Origin: Lysobacter sp. M2-1
Lineage (GTDB): Bacteria > Pseudomonadota > Gammaproteobacteria > Xanthomonadales > Xanthomonadaceae
Direction of reading: 5' to 3'
NCBI RefSeq assembly: GCF_022662495.1
Contig: NZ_JAKPBU010000001.1
Span: 868,001 to 932,000, forward strand
Length of the DNA stretch: 64,000 nucleotides
The position numbers and the translations under genes were made by a program. The notes beneath the pieces were generated by a model. The model searched no databases, was not told the origin of the DNA, and saw only the letters and a list, made by a program, of their open reading frames with translations. This document shows, one piece after another, positions 42,078-50,487 of this stretch. Position 1 is the first letter of the stretch. Every line of letters starts with the position of its first letter.

Positions 42078-44441
42078 GTGGACAGAAGACAATTCCTGCA
42101 AAGCGGCCTGGCCGCCACCGCGGCGGCGGGCGCCGGTTTCGCCGGCAACGGCATGGCGACGCCGGCCACGGCCGTCGCTTCCGCAGGGCGCGCCGGGCCC
42201 GTGCTGCAGCCGTTGGCGGACGACAGCCTGGCCGGCCATACCCGCCTTTGCGCCTTCCGCGAGGACGGTGTCGACTGGACCGTTCATGAAGACCTGCGCA
42301 CGCCCGATGGCGCGATCAGCTTCGTTTGCGCCGCGGGCATGCTGGTGCTGGGCAAGCGTACCGAAGCCGCGTTTCCCAGCGACAAGCCGCCCTACTTCGG
42401 CATGAAGCTCGCCGATGTCGCCCTGGCCGATGCCGATCTGCTCGCCGACCACCTGCTGCGCAACGGCGATCCGTCGGAACAGGAAGTGCGCGACGCCGCG
42501 CCGCCGCCGGCCTCGCTGCTGGACCCCAAGGACCACGACGGACGCTGGCCGTGGACCACCTTCGTTGGCACCCGCGAAGCGATCGACACGATGCCGATCC
42601 TGCCCAATGGCCGCAGCCGTACCTGGCGGCCCGAGCAGGCCTTCGCCGAACTGGGCGATGTCGCCCTGATCAAGCGTCGGCACGAGGGGCTGCTCGGCGG
42701 CTGGATGCCAGCGGTGCACAAGATGCTGCCGACCTCGCCGAGCCGCCATTACGACCTGCTGGTGTTCGCCGACGTGCGCGCCACGGATCGCTTCGTCGTG
42801 CAGACCTGGCACCGCAGCGTGCTGGTGGAGAACGGCAAGGCGACGAAGACGGTCTATACGCACAGCTATCCCGACTATCCGCCGCGCCGCGGAAGCGCCA
42901 CCGCCGAGGACTTCTATCGCGGCCTGCTGGCCTTCGCCGGGTACTGGCAGGATCTGTTGCGCGGCACCATCGAGGCCGAGCTGCCGGACCCGAGCTGGAA
43001 CGACATGGCGCGCTTCGCCTTCGCGCGCGAACTGGTGGTGCGCCCCGGCGGCACCTATCCCAAGTACGGCGCGGTGGAACGCGACTACTACGGCAACGAG
43101 TACGACGGCTTCCAGGACATCTTCACCAGTTCGCTGTACGCCAACCTGGAATGGGGCCGCTTCGAGCAGGCCGCGGCGGTGCTGGATGGCTACTTCACCG
43201 ATTTCGTGCAGGCCGACGGCATGCCCAACATGCGCGGACCGGAGACCGGCCAGTTCGGCCTGATCCTGTCGCTGATGGCGCGCTATCTGCAGTACACCGG
43301 CGACACCGCGCTGCTGCGCAAGCATCGCGGCAAGATCGAAGCCACCGCGCAGATCCTGGAAGAACTGCACGACCAAAGTCTGAAGCTGCCCGCCGGCGCA
43401 CCGGGCCATGGCCTGATCCATGGCTGGAACGAATCCGACGCCTGCCTGTTCCCCGATCCCACGCTGTGGTGGAAGCCGTACTACGCCAACAGCGCCCTGG
43501 CCGCACGCGGTTTCGCGGATATCGCGGCGGTGTGGCCGTATATCGGCGGTACCGGCGCATCGGCCGCGGCGGCGCGCTGGCGCGAACGCGCGCAGCAGCT
43601 GCGTGCACAGACCGAACGCAGCCTGCGGGCCAACGTCCGCCACGACCTGAAGCCGCCCTATGTCGGCCCGCTGCCCGGCATGAGGTTGACCTTCCGCCAG
43701 TCGCTGCTGCAGGAAACTCCCAGCGAACAGGGATGGCCGCACCGCGTCTATGCCGAACTGCTGCAGGCCGATGTGCTGCCGGACGATCTGGCCAATCTGG
43801 TCATCGACTGCGTGCGCGGCCACGGCGGCACCAGCCTGGGCGTGGTCGCCAACATCGCGCCGCCCAGCAAGGACGCGCGCGACCTGCTCGGTTTCATTTC
43901 CTATGGCTATGCGCAGCAATTGCTGCGGCTGGACCGGATCGAGGAATACCTGCTGTTCCTGTACGCGCACCGCTACCACGTGCACACGCGCGGCGGCTGG
44001 ACGGCGGGCGAGGTCAGCGGCATCACCGGCGGCATGCCGTTGTTCTGCATGCCGGCACAGCTGACCATTCCACTGCTGCTGCGCTGGATGCTGGTGTTCG
44101 AGGACAGCGCGGGCGCACAGCTGCATCTGGCGCGCGCGGTGCCGCGCGAGTGGCTGGTCAGCGGCCAGGACATCGCCATCGCCGATGCGCCCACCCGCTG
44201 GGGCAGGGTCGGTTTCAGCCTGCGTGCCGATCCGCAGGCGCAGCGCATCGAGGGCCATGTCGATCTGCCGTCCACCACCCCCGATGGCATCTGGCTCAGC
44301 CTGCGCCTGCCGAAAGGACGGCGCCTGGTCCAGGCCACGGTGGACGGCAGGCCCGTGACGGCGGGAGGAAAGCACGGTGACGCGCTGCGCATCGCGGGAC
44401 GCGCCGGAACGCGGGTTGCGGTGCAGGCGAGCTATGCCTGA
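42078..44441 (+). CDS. Tat-exported six-hairpin glycosidase-like protein
   Basis: 787 residues. The GTG at 42078, preceded by AGGAG, gives a twin-arginine signal ([20 protein letters not shown]). The body fits an (alpha/alpha)6 glycosidase with helices such as [21 protein letters not shown] and acidic candidates in [10 protein letters not shown] and [12 protein letters not shown], plus a C-terminal beta domain. I cannot assign a GH family securely; relatives of rhamnosidase or GH63/GH116-type enzymes share this look. The adjacent GH127-like gene suggests a shared plant- or microbe-glycan target. Confidence 0.7.
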   Translation: MDRRQFLQSGLAATAAAGAGFAGNGMATPATAVASAGRAGPVLQPLADDSLAGHTRLCAFREDGVDWTVHEDLRTPDGAISFVCAAGMLVLGKRTEAAFPSDKPPYFGMKLADVALADADLLADHLLRNGDPSEQEVRDAAPPPASLLDPKDHDGRWPWTTFVGTREAIDTMPILPNGRSRTWRPEQAFAELGDVALIKRRHEGLLGGWMPAVHKMLPTSPSRHYDLLVFADVRATDRFVVQTWHRSVLVENGKATKTVYTHSYPDYPPRRGSATAEDFYRGLLAFAGYWQDLLRGTIEAELPDPSWNDMARFAFARELVVRPGGTYPKYGAVERDYYGNEYDGFQDIFTSSLYANLEWGRFEQAAAVLDGYFTDFVQADGMPNMRGPETGQFGLILSLMARYLQYTGDTALLRKHRGKIEATAQILEELHDQSLKLPAGAPGHGLIHGWNESDACLFPDPTLWWKPYYANSALAARGFADIAAVWPYIGGTGASAAAARWRERAQQLRAQTERSLRANVRHDLKPPYVGPLPGMRLTFRQSLLQETPSEQGWPHRVYAELLQADVLPDDLANLVIDCVRGHGGTSLGVVANIAPPSKDARDLLGFISYGYAQQLLRLDRIEEYLLFLYAHRYHVHTRGGWTAGEVSGITGGMPLFCMPAQLTIPLLLRWMLVFEDSAGAQLHLARAVPREWLVSGQDIAIADAPTRWGRVGFSLRADPQAQRIEGHVDLPSTTPDGIWLSLRLPKGRRLVQATVDGRPVTAGGKHGDALRIAGRAGTRVAVQASYA

Positions 44442-44525
44442 TTTCGCCCACGCGTCCGTCAACGGAGAGGCGGATGCGATGGCGCACGATGGTGTTCGAT
44501 CCACGAGAAGACGAGGAGGCACTGC

Positions 44526-46886
44526 ATGACCCTCAACCTGTCCAGACGGCGTTTCCTCGCCTGGAGCGCCATGGCATCGGCGGCCGGTTTCGTGGGCTTT
44601 CCGCGCGAGGTGGCCGCCTCCGCACCGCAGCGGGTGCGGCCCGTGCCGCTGCGCAGCGTGCGGCTGAAGCCGTCGATGTTCCTGGAGTCCCTGCAGACCA
44701 ACCGGGACTATCTGTTCCGGTTGGAACCCGATCGCCTGCTGCACAACTTCCGCCAGTACGCCGGCCTGACACCGAAGGCGCCGGCCTATGGCGGCTGGGA
44801 GGCGGACACCATCGCCGGGCATACCCTCGGCCACTATCTCAGCGCGCTGGCGCTGATGCACGCGCAGACCGGCGACACGGAATGCCGGTCGCGCGCGGAT
44901 TACATCGTCGCCGAGCTGGCGGCGTGCCAGGCGCAGTCCAGCGATGGTTACGTGGCCGGTTTCACCCGCAAGACTCCGGATGGCAAGATCGAAAGCGGGC
45001 GCGCGATCTTCGACGAGCTCCGGCAGGGGAAGATCGATACCCAGCCCTTCAGCCTCAACGGCAGCTGGGCCCCGCTGTACACCTGGCACAAGCTGTTCGC
45101 GGGCCTGCTGGACGCGCATGCGCATTGCGGCAACGCACGCGCGCTGGAGGTGGCGGTGCGTCTGGGTGGCTACCTCGATGCGGTGTTCGCGCAGCTGGAC
45201 GACGCGCAGATGCAGAAGATGCTGTCCTGCGAGTTCGGCGGGCTCAACGAGTCGTTCGCCGAACTCCATGGCCGCACCGGCGAAGCCCGCTGGCTGCGCA
45301 CGGCCGAGCGCCTGCGCCACCGCGAAGTCATGGATCCGCTGGTGGCGCAGCACGACAGGCTGGACCGCCTGCACGCCAACACCCAGATCCCGAAACTGAT
45401 CGGCATGGCGCGCCAGTTCGAACTGACCGGCGATCCGGAGCCCGCAGCCGCGGCGCGCTTCTTCTGGCACGCGGTGACCGCGCACCACACCTATGTGATC
45501 GGCGGCAATTCCGATCGCGAGTACTTCCAGGCGCCGGATACCATCGCCAAGTTCGTCACCGACCAGACCTGCGAACACTGCAACAGCTACAACATGCTGA
45601 AGCTGACCCGGCACCTTTATCAATGGACGCCGCAAGCCAGCTATTTCGACTACTACGAACGCACCTTGCTCAATCACATCATGGCGCAGCAGCACCCGGG
45701 CACCGGCATGTTCGCCTACATGATGCCGCTGATGGCCGGGACCAAGCGCGATTTCTCCTCGCCGTTCGACGATTTCTGGTGCTGCGTCGGCTCCGGCATG
45801 GAAAGCCACGCCCAGTTCGGCGATTCGATCTACTGGCGTGACGGCGAAGACGGCACCTTGTTCGTCAATCTCTATATTCCCTCGCGCATGGACGACGAGG
45901 TTTCCGGCCTGCGGCTGGAACTGGACAGCGATCTGCCCCTGGGCGGCGAGGCGCGGCTGCAGGTGACGGCCGCGCCGAAGGCTGCGCAGCGCATCGCGCT
46001 GCGGCTCCCCGGCTGGGCGCCTTCGTGGCGATTGACGCTCAACGGCAAGCGCGTCCGCGCCGAGGTCGCCGACGGCTATGCGCGTGTGCATCGCCGCTGG
46101 CGGACAGGCGACACGCTGACGCTGGAACTGCCGATGGCCTTGCGCCTGGAACCCAGCGACGATCCCGCCGTGGTCTCGGTGATGCGCGGTCCGTTGGTAC
46201 TGGCGGCGGATCTGGGCCCCGCCGAACAACCCTACGGCACGCAGGCCGATCCGGTGCTGGTGGCCGAGGGCGACGTGCTGTCGGGATTCGCATCGCAACA
46301 AGCGCCGGCACATTATCTGGCGACCGGCGTCGTGCATCCCGGGCCGCTCACCTTCGCACCGTTCCATGCGCAGCACGACCGGCGCAGCGCAGTCTATTTC
46401 GAACGTCTCGATCCGCCGGCATGGCGGGCGAAGCAGGCGCGGCAGGCCGCGGAGGCGGCAGCCATGGCGCGGCTAGACGCCGAAGCGATCGACCGGATCG
46501 CGCTGGGCGAGGAAACTTCGGAAAAGGCGCACGGCCTGCGCAGCGAGTCGTCCTACGGCGTCGAGTACCGGCGACGCAAAGGACGCGACGCCCGCAGCGG
46601 CGGCTTCGTCGAATTCGACCTGCGCAGCCGGCCCGGTCCGCTGACGTTGCGCCTGCGCTACTGGGGCAGCGAGCACCGGCGCCGCTTCCGCATCCTCGCC
46701 AACGGGCACCCGGTGGCCGACGAGGTGCTGACCGGCGATCGCGGCATCCGTTTCGTCGATGTCGACTACCCGGTCCCCGCCGCCGCCACGCGGGGCGACA
46801 CCCTACGCGTGCGCATCGAACCGGAAACCGGCTTCAGCGCCGGCCCCGTATTCGGCTGCTGGCTATTGGCCGGCGTGGAGGCCTGA
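44526..46886 (+). CDS. GH127/GH146-like beta-L-arabinofuranosidase (DUF1680)
   Basis: 786 residues with Tat signal (SRRRFLAWSAMASAAGF). DUF1680 blocks: WEADTIAGHTLGHYLSALAL, TCEHCNSYNMLKLTRHLYQW and DFWCCVGSGMESHAQFGDSI. The Cys residues of CxxC and CC bind the catalytic zinc in this family, whose nucleophile is a Cys. The C-terminal 250 residues form beta-domains. Expected to release beta-L-arabinofuranose from arabinan or hydroxyproline-linked glycans. It is the last chromosomal gene before the cassette array, 84 bp after the preceding glycosidase, and probably in one operon. Confidence 0.88.
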   Translation: MTLNLSRRRFLAWSAMASAAGFVGFPREVAASAPQRVRPVPLRSVRLKPSMFLESLQTNRDYLFRLEPDRLLHNFRQYAGLTPKAPAYGGWEADTIAGHTLGHYLSALALMHAQTGDTECRSRADYIVAELAACQAQSSDGYVAGFTRKTPDGKIESGRAIFDELRQGKIDTQPFSLNGSWAPLYTWHKLFAGLLDAHAHCGNARALEVAVRLGGYLDAVFAQLDDAQMQKMLSCEFGGLNESFAELHGRTGEARWLRTAERLRHREVMDPLVAQHDRLDRLHANTQIPKLIGMARQFELTGDPEPAAAARFFWHAVTAHHTYVIGGNSDREYFQAPDTIAKFVTDQTCEHCNSYNMLKLTRHLYQWTPQASYFDYYERTLLNHIMAQQHPGTGMFAYMMPLMAGTKRDFSSPFDDFWCCVGSGMESHAQFGDSIYWRDGEDGTLFVNLYIPSRMDDEVSGLRLELDSDLPLGGEARLQVTAAPKAAQRIALRLPGWAPSWRLTLNGKRVRAEVADGYARVHRRWRTGDTLTLELPMALRLEPSDDPAVVSVMRGPLVLAADLGPAEQPYGTQADPVLVAEGDVLSGFASQQAPAHYLATGVVHPGPLTFAPFHAQHDRRSAVYFERLDPPAWRAKQARQAAEAAAMARLDAEAIDRIALGEETSEKAHGLRSESSYGVEYRRRKGRDARSGGFVEFDLRSRPGPLTLRLRYWGSEHRRRFRILANGHPVADEVLTGDRGIRFVDVDYPVPAAATRGDTLRVRIEPETGFSAGPVFGCWLLAGVEA

Positions 46887-46950
46887 GGTGGTCCGGCTTC
46901 GGCCACCGGAGGAAGCCGTTACACCCGCTTTTGCACCGGCGTAATTCATA

Positions 46951-46987
46951 CGCCACGATTTCGCGCGGATATCACCGAATCGTGGCG
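46951..46987. repeat. inverted repeat followed by a GTTAGCC core-like heptamer
   Basis: CGCCACGATT (46951-46960) pairs with AATCGTGGCG (46978-46987) around 17 bp, and GTTAGCC follows at 46989-46995. It could be the terminator of the glycosidase operon or an atypical or decayed recombination site at the left border of the array. Confidence 0.35.
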
Positions 46988-47043
46988 CGTTAGCCGCGGT
47001 AACAAAAACGCCAACTGCCTGATTTCTGGAAAGAAAGCCAGAT

Positions 47044-47071
47044 TTGCGCGCCCAGATCGTTCATGCATACT
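47044..47071 (+). promoter_or_regulatory. possible promoter for the cassette array
   Basis: TTGCGC (47044-47049) and CATACT (47066-47071), 16 bp apart, partly match sigma-70 boxes (TTGACA/TATAAT) 35 bp before the first cassette. Such a promoter at the left end would play the role of an integron Pc. Weak by sequence. Confidence 0.3.
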
Positions 47072-47108
47072 CCGCGCAACACCCCGATCTAGGGGTCGAA
47101 TAGGCGTT

Positions 47109-47624
47109 ATGTTGCAAGTCCGGCACTACCAGCCCGTTGAAGGAATGCCCACGCAGCTGGCTCAGCTTTCGGGGCCGTGCGGACCTGCGTCTGTTTGGCT
47201 TGTTTTATCGCGGCACGGAATCTCCGCGGATCCCGAAGAAATCATTAGCCTCTGCCGTTACACAGACGAGTTCGGGGCATTTGCAGTGCAAATGGTGGTG
47301 GCTCTGCGGCATTTTGGGCTGCAGGTCCGGCTCCACTCCGACCCGGATCCCGCTCCGCACATCCTCGAGCAGGAGGCTTATGGCAGGGTCTGCGCCCAGC
47401 CTGCTGTATCTCTATCAACTCTGCTCAAAGATGTAGGCTCTGGTGCTAGCGTTATTGTCAGCTACCTGGCGTATGGCGGTGATGGCCACTTTTCGCCATT
47501 GGCCGGTGCCAAGGCAAACAAGCTGCTGCTGCCGTATAGCATTGAGGGAGAGATGTTGCGGTCCGAGTTCCGCAAGCGCTGGAGAGCCGGCGGCATTCTC
47601 CGACAGGCTATCGTTGCAACATAA
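47109..47624 (+). CDS. cassette 1: C39-like papain-fold protein
   Basis: 171 residues. SGPCGPASVWLVLSRHG places a candidate catalytic Cys at residue 24 with the helix pattern of C39/C39-like peptidases. GGDGHFSPLAGA gives a His at 127, and LLPYS follows where an Asp or Asn is usual, so the third residue may be changed. No transmembrane segment. The ATG lies inside the core site (GTTATGT), so there is no leader at all, and the stop TAA lies within the inverse core ACATAAC. Function in the cell unknown; a peptidase or transglutaminase-like role is inferred from motifs. Confidence 0.75.
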   Translation: MLQVRHYQPVEGMPTQLAQLSGPCGPASVWLVLSRHGISADPEEIISLCRYTDEFGAFAVQMVVALRHFGLQVRLHSDPDPAPHILEQEAYGRVCAQPAVSLSTLLKDVGSGASVIVSYLAYGGDGHFSPLAGAKANKLLLPYSIEGEMLRSEFRKRWRAGGILRQAIVAT

Positions 47625-47678
47625 CAATTCATTCAAGCCGAAGCCGCTTCGCGGCTCGGCTTAATTCAGGCGTTAGGC
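47619..47678 (+). repeat. attC 1 (60 bp)
   Basis: Inverse core ACATAAC exactly complements the cassette's first core GTTATGT; ends in GTTAGGC. Arms GCCGAAGCCGC/GCGGCTCGGC can fold. Confidence 0.93.
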
Positions 47679-47682
47679 GGCT

Positions 47683-48135
47683 ATGGAAGCAATCGAGCTC
47701 TTTGGACCAAAGCTGGGTGCAATGATCATTGCGCTCGCTTCGGTCTACTTCGTAATTTCGTTCGCGCCTGTCTGGCTGCCTGCGATCAAGGCTTTCCGGC
47801 ACAAATCGCGACTTCCTCGCCCATTCCTTTTTGTCGGCACTGTTGCGGCCTTGGTCTATGGCGTCTTCTCATTCTTGGTCTTTGCTGTTCTGCTGCCGGT
47901 AGAGGCGTACGGTATTTTCATCGCGCCGCAACTTGAGGCTGCGGGGATGGCCGCTGGTGCAGGTCTACTCCGCGTCTCTCGCTTTTTCGTCAACTACTGG
48001 TGGGTGTTCGTTCCTCCAGTTCAGTTGGCTCTGACGTGGTACATCACATCGCAGGTCGGGAGGCGGTGGGCGTACATCTGTGCGGCGCCGCCTAACAATT
48101 CATTCAAGCCGAACCCGCTTCGCGGGTCGGCTTAA
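47683..48135 (+). CDS. cassette 2: four-helix membrane protein with attC-encoded tail
   Basis: 150 residues with about four hydrophobic segments (for example MIIALASVYFVISFAPVWL, FLFVGTVAALVYGVFSFLVF). Not assignable to a family. The frame has no stop before the attC and ends inside it, adding the tail NNSFKPNPLRGSA. ATG 5 bp after the core. Probably an inner-membrane protein of unknown role. Confidence 0.72.
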   Translation: MEAIELFGPKLGAMIIALASVYFVISFAPVWLPAIKAFRHKSRLPRPFLFVGTVAALVYGVFSFLVFAVLLPVEAYGIFIAPQLEAAGMAAGAGLLRVSRFFVNYWWVFVPPVQLALTWYITSQVGRRWAYICAAPPNNSFKPNPLRGSA

Positions 48136-48149
48136 TTCAGGCGTTAGGC
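48090..48149 (+). repeat. attC 2 (60 bp)
   Basis: GCCTAAC to GTTAGGC; complements the cassette's own first core. It is translated as the last 14 residues of the cassette 2 protein. Confidence 0.93.
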
Positions 48150-48161
48150 CCGGAGAGACAC

Positions 48162-48572
48162 ATGTCCGCGACTCGACAATGGGTTATCGCGGTGCTCGCC
48201 ATCCTGGGGGCATTCTTTGTAGCCGGCATTCTCGGGGGCTTTGCTGCCGGCAGGCTTGGCTTCTGGCATCTACCCGGCTCCGGCTTTTGTGCTGCCTTGG
48301 CTGTAGTTCTGTCCACTTACTTTGCCGTCCCTAGTCACAAGTTTCTTATGGCGCTTTGTGCATTAGGTGTCGGCGCATTGGTTGCCTGGCCCCTCCTTGA
48401 GCCCTCCTCCTACCCCGAGAGCTACGGGGCGCAGGCGTATCAACAAACCCATCTACCGGTGATTTCAACGTACATCGGCGGCGCTATTGGGTTGCTAGTC
48501 GCGGGCGTCCTCAGACTCTGGTCCGGGCCTAACAATTCGTTCAAGCCGAGGCCGCTTCGCGGCCCGGCTTAA
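48162..48572 (+). CDS. cassette 3: membrane protein with attC-encoded tail
   Basis: 136 residues, about four hydrophobic segments beginning VIAVLAILGAFFVAGILGGF and ending YIGGAIGLLVAGVLRLW. No family recognised. It reads through its attC to finish NNSFKPRPLRGPA. The ATG is preceded by GGAGAGACAC, an acceptable ribosome site. Confidence 0.72.
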   Translation: MSATRQWVIAVLAILGAFFVAGILGGFAAGRLGFWHLPGSGFCAALAVVLSTYFAVPSHKFLMALCALGVGALVAWPLLEPSSYPESYGAQAYQQTHLPVISTYIGGAIGLLVAGVLRLWSGPNNSFKPRPLRGPA

Positions 48573-48586
48573 CTCAGGCGTTAGGG
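48527..48586 (+). repeat. attC 3 (60 bp)
   Basis: GCCTAAC to GTTAGGG; arm GCCGAGGCCGC/GCGGCCCGGC. Encodes the tail of cassette 3. Confidence 0.93.
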
Positions 48587-48590
48587 CCAT

Positions 48591-48974
48591 ATGCGGCTTC
48601 GTCCAAAAACAGCACTTCTACTCTTGCCTGCTGTCTTCGGCATTGCCGTTGTCTATTTCTGGCTCACGCCTTTGGCCATTTCTGGGGTTGGGGTGGCGAC
48701 AGACGTCTGCGATCAGTCTCAGTCCTTGGAGACTTCGGCCCAGGGCAACTGGGTTGGTCCCGTGTACCAGCTTGCGATTGATCAGCCGGAGAACTGCGGT
48801 GTGGCCCTACATAGCGCCTCGGTCCAGCGTCTCGGCAGTCACCTATTCGTGCGTACCAAATACCGCTCGCCCTCGGGCATGTACACGTCGTGCCATTGCC
48901 GGCATCGGACCAACCTCAGTATTCCTGGCCTCCCACGCCAGGCATTTCGGGCTCACGTATATTCGTGGCCCTAA
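48591..48974 (+). CDS. cassette 4: small exported or membrane-anchored protein
   Basis: 127 residues: an N-terminal hydrophobic segment (ALLLLPAVFGIAVVYFWL) and a probably periplasmic remainder with several Cys (DVCDQSQ, ENCGVAL, SCHCRHR). Unknown family. The stop lies in the inverse core CCCTAAC. A second overlapping frame (48643-49014) also runs into the attC but has an atypical Arg/Ser/Pro composition and is less likely. Confidence 0.65.
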   Translation: MRLRPKTALLLLPAVFGIAVVYFWLTPLAISGVGVATDVCDQSQSLETSAQGNWVGPVYQLAIDQPENCGVALHSASVQRLGSHLFVRTKYRSPSGMYTSCHCRHRTNLSIPGLPRQAFRAHVYSWP

Positions 48975-49028
48975 CAATTCATTCAAGCCGAAGCCGCTTC
49001 GCGGCTCGGCTTAATTCAGGCGTTATGC
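48969..49028 (+). repeat. attC 4 (60 bp)
   Basis: CCCTAAC pairs with the cassette's GTTAGGG start; ends in GTTATGC, the core of the next cassette. Confidence 0.93.
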
Positions 49029-49418
49029 CCGGCCGGAGCAAAGCATTGAGCTGGGTTCTGGCGACTGCCAGCTTCGCGCCCTCCGCAGCTCTGCCGCATT
49101 CAACCGCCCGCTTCGGTTTGCACCCGGTTCGCCGGCTTGCACCTTGCGTCCTATTTCTTCGGCCGGGCGCCGCTCGCATCGGGTCGGGCCGTGGCGCCCG
49201 GTGGGCGGCGCAGGTGATTGGGCATCAGGCCTTCGGTGGGCGGCGTTCTCGGCCGCGGGCGGCTTTTGTCCACGCCGCTCACTATCCAGGCTGCGCCAGG
49301 TCGTTGCCCGCCTCCCGATTGCCTGCGCCCGTTGCGGCTTGCCGTTCCGCTGGACTACCTTGGTGCATAACAATTCGTTCAAGCCGAGGCCGCTTCGCGG
49401 CCCGGCTTAACTCAGGCG
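49023..49418 (+). other. cassette 5: 396-bp cassette with no convincing gene
   Basis: GC-rich cassette, identical to cassette 21. Frames are open on both strands, which GC richness can explain. Candidates are a frame from the ATG inside GTTATGC (running past the attC), an 88-residue frame at 49144-49410 ending in NNSFKPRPLRGPA, and a 119-residue minus-strand frame (49023-49382). All are Arg/Pro/Ala-rich without a recognisable motif. It may encode an RNA, or nothing. Confidence 0.6.
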
Positions 49419-49424
49419 TTAGGC
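49365..49424 (+). repeat. attC 5 (60 bp)
   Basis: GCATAAC pairs with the GTTATGC start of its cassette; ends in GTTAGGC. Same as attC 21 except the final base. Confidence 0.93.
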
Positions 49425-49442
49425 CTCATAAGAACCACTGCG

Positions 49443-49754
49443 ATGACTGACAGCACGGACGATTCGGTACTCGACCTTGGCGATCTGCTCGCTATTGCGA
49501 CACTCAGCCAGGGTGACATCCAGGCGATCGATCTTGCACTCGTCACAAACAGCGTCGCCCAATGGCGCAAGGTCGCCTACGTCGTTGGCATGGCCATGGA
49601 GGCCTACCCAGATCGGTTCCATGACATACCAGACATCTACTACGCTGAGCGCGTTAAGGTACTGGTGTCGCAAGGCATGCTTGAGTCACAAGGCAATCTC
49701 TCGCGTATGCGCTTCAGCGAGATTCGGCTTCCCAACCAAGGCTTGTCGCAATGA
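49443..49754 (+). CDS. cassette 6: DUF3658-like protein
   Basis: 103 residues, acidic N terminus then WRKVAYVVGMAME, IPDIYYAERVKVLVSQGMLE and SRMRFSEIRLP. The pattern of a helical domain ending with a G-x-L-x-x-R-x-SE-x-R motif resembles DUF3658, which is common in cassettes. No signal peptide. The stop precedes the attC by one base. Function unknown. Confidence 0.7.
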   Translation: MTDSTDDSVLDLGDLLAIATLSQGDIQAIDLALVTNSVAQWRKVAYVVGMAMEAYPDRFHDIPDIYYAERVKVLVSQGMLESQGNLSRMRFSEIRLPNQGLSQ

Positions 49755-49755
49755 G

Positions 49756-49869
49756 GCCTAACAGTTCGTTCAAGCCGACGCCGCTTCGTTCCGGCCACAG
49801 GCATGGCAGTGAGAGCTTGCCATGCCTGCAGCCTCCACTACGCAGCGCGACTTAACTCACGCGTTATGC
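49756..49869 (+). repeat. attC 6 (114 bp, long class)
   Basis: GCCTAAC to GTTATGC. The long class carries the hairpin CAGGCATGGCA/TGCCATGCCTG inside otherwise standard arms; here one arm base differs (GCGACTT). Confidence 0.9.
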
Positions 49870-49873
49870 CCCT

Positions 49874-50467
49874 ATGAGAGAGTTCCGTCAGCACCTAGAC
49901 AAAGCATCGTTTGATGCGCTCAACGTGCTGCTCGGGAGCAAGATCCAGTCGCTCTTTAGTCCCGACTGCGACGTTGATGCCGGTAGCGCGTTGATCACCG
50001 TTCCGTCGGTCTCAATCCCGATTGGGTTGGAGCGCTTCGTCGTGCTAGACAATGATTGGGCAGATACCCCGGAAGAGTGGATCAACTACTTTTTCTTGTC
50101 TGCCCGCATTGCTAACACGCCGAAAGACATCTTCTACAACCCCAATCCAGGCCCGGGCGGCACCAACTACAAGTCTGATCATCTCAGCCTTCATTTGGGC
50201 CCAACTGCAAGCGTCGAGACAATCGATGTGCTGTGTGCAGCTGAGACGGGCTCGGAAGAGTCTGTGAGCTACGACGCCGGGCTCCTCATTGCGAGGCGCG
50301 ATGGCCTTAGGGTCGCGATCGTCCGCCAGCAGTCCATTGCTGCGTTCTTGCAGTTCGCACACACAGAGCAAGATATTGCTCAGGTTACGGCTGGCCTAGA
50401 CGTTCGGTGTACCGTGGCGGGGCATAACAATTCGTTCAAGCCGAGGCCGCTTCGCGGCCCGGCTTAA
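49874..50467 (+). CDS. cassette 7: orphan soluble protein with attC-encoded tail
   Basis: 197 residues, soluble and acidic, with ALITVPSVSIPIGLERFVVL, EEWINYFFLSARIA and SVSYDAGLLIARRDGLRVAI. I recognise no family; the mix of strands and a central DHLSLHLGP suggests a single globular domain. The frame passes through the attC and ends NNSFKPRPLRGPA. ATG 5 bp after the core. Confidence 0.72.
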   Translation: MREFRQHLDKASFDALNVLLGSKIQSLFSPDCDVDAGSALITVPSVSIPIGLERFVVLDNDWADTPEEWINYFFLSARIANTPKDIFYNPNPGPGGTNYKSDHLSLHLGPTASVETIDVLCAAETGSEESVSYDAGLLIARRDGLRVAIVRQQSIAAFLQFAHTEQDIAQVTAGLDVRCTVAGHNNSFKPRPLRGPA

Positions 50468-50481
50468 CTCAGGCGTTAGGC
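50422..50481 (+). repeat. attC 7 (60 bp)
   Basis: GCATAAC pairs with the GTTATGC start of cassette 7; ends in GTTAGGC. Encodes the tail of cassette 7. Confidence 0.93.
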
Positions 50482-50487
50482 CTCTCA

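Noticed and set aside
41976..46376. A 1466-codon open frame on the minus strand across the two glycosidase genes
   Set aside because: It is antisense to two clearly coding genes; its translation is low-complexity (His/Arg/Gly/Ala-rich), as expected from GC-rich codon patterns.
48643..49014. Alternative ORF in cassette 4 ending in the common tail
   Set aside because: It overlaps the better ORF at 48591-48974, which has a hydrophobic N terminus and a stop in the inverse core; composition of the alternative is Arg/Ser/Pro-skewed.
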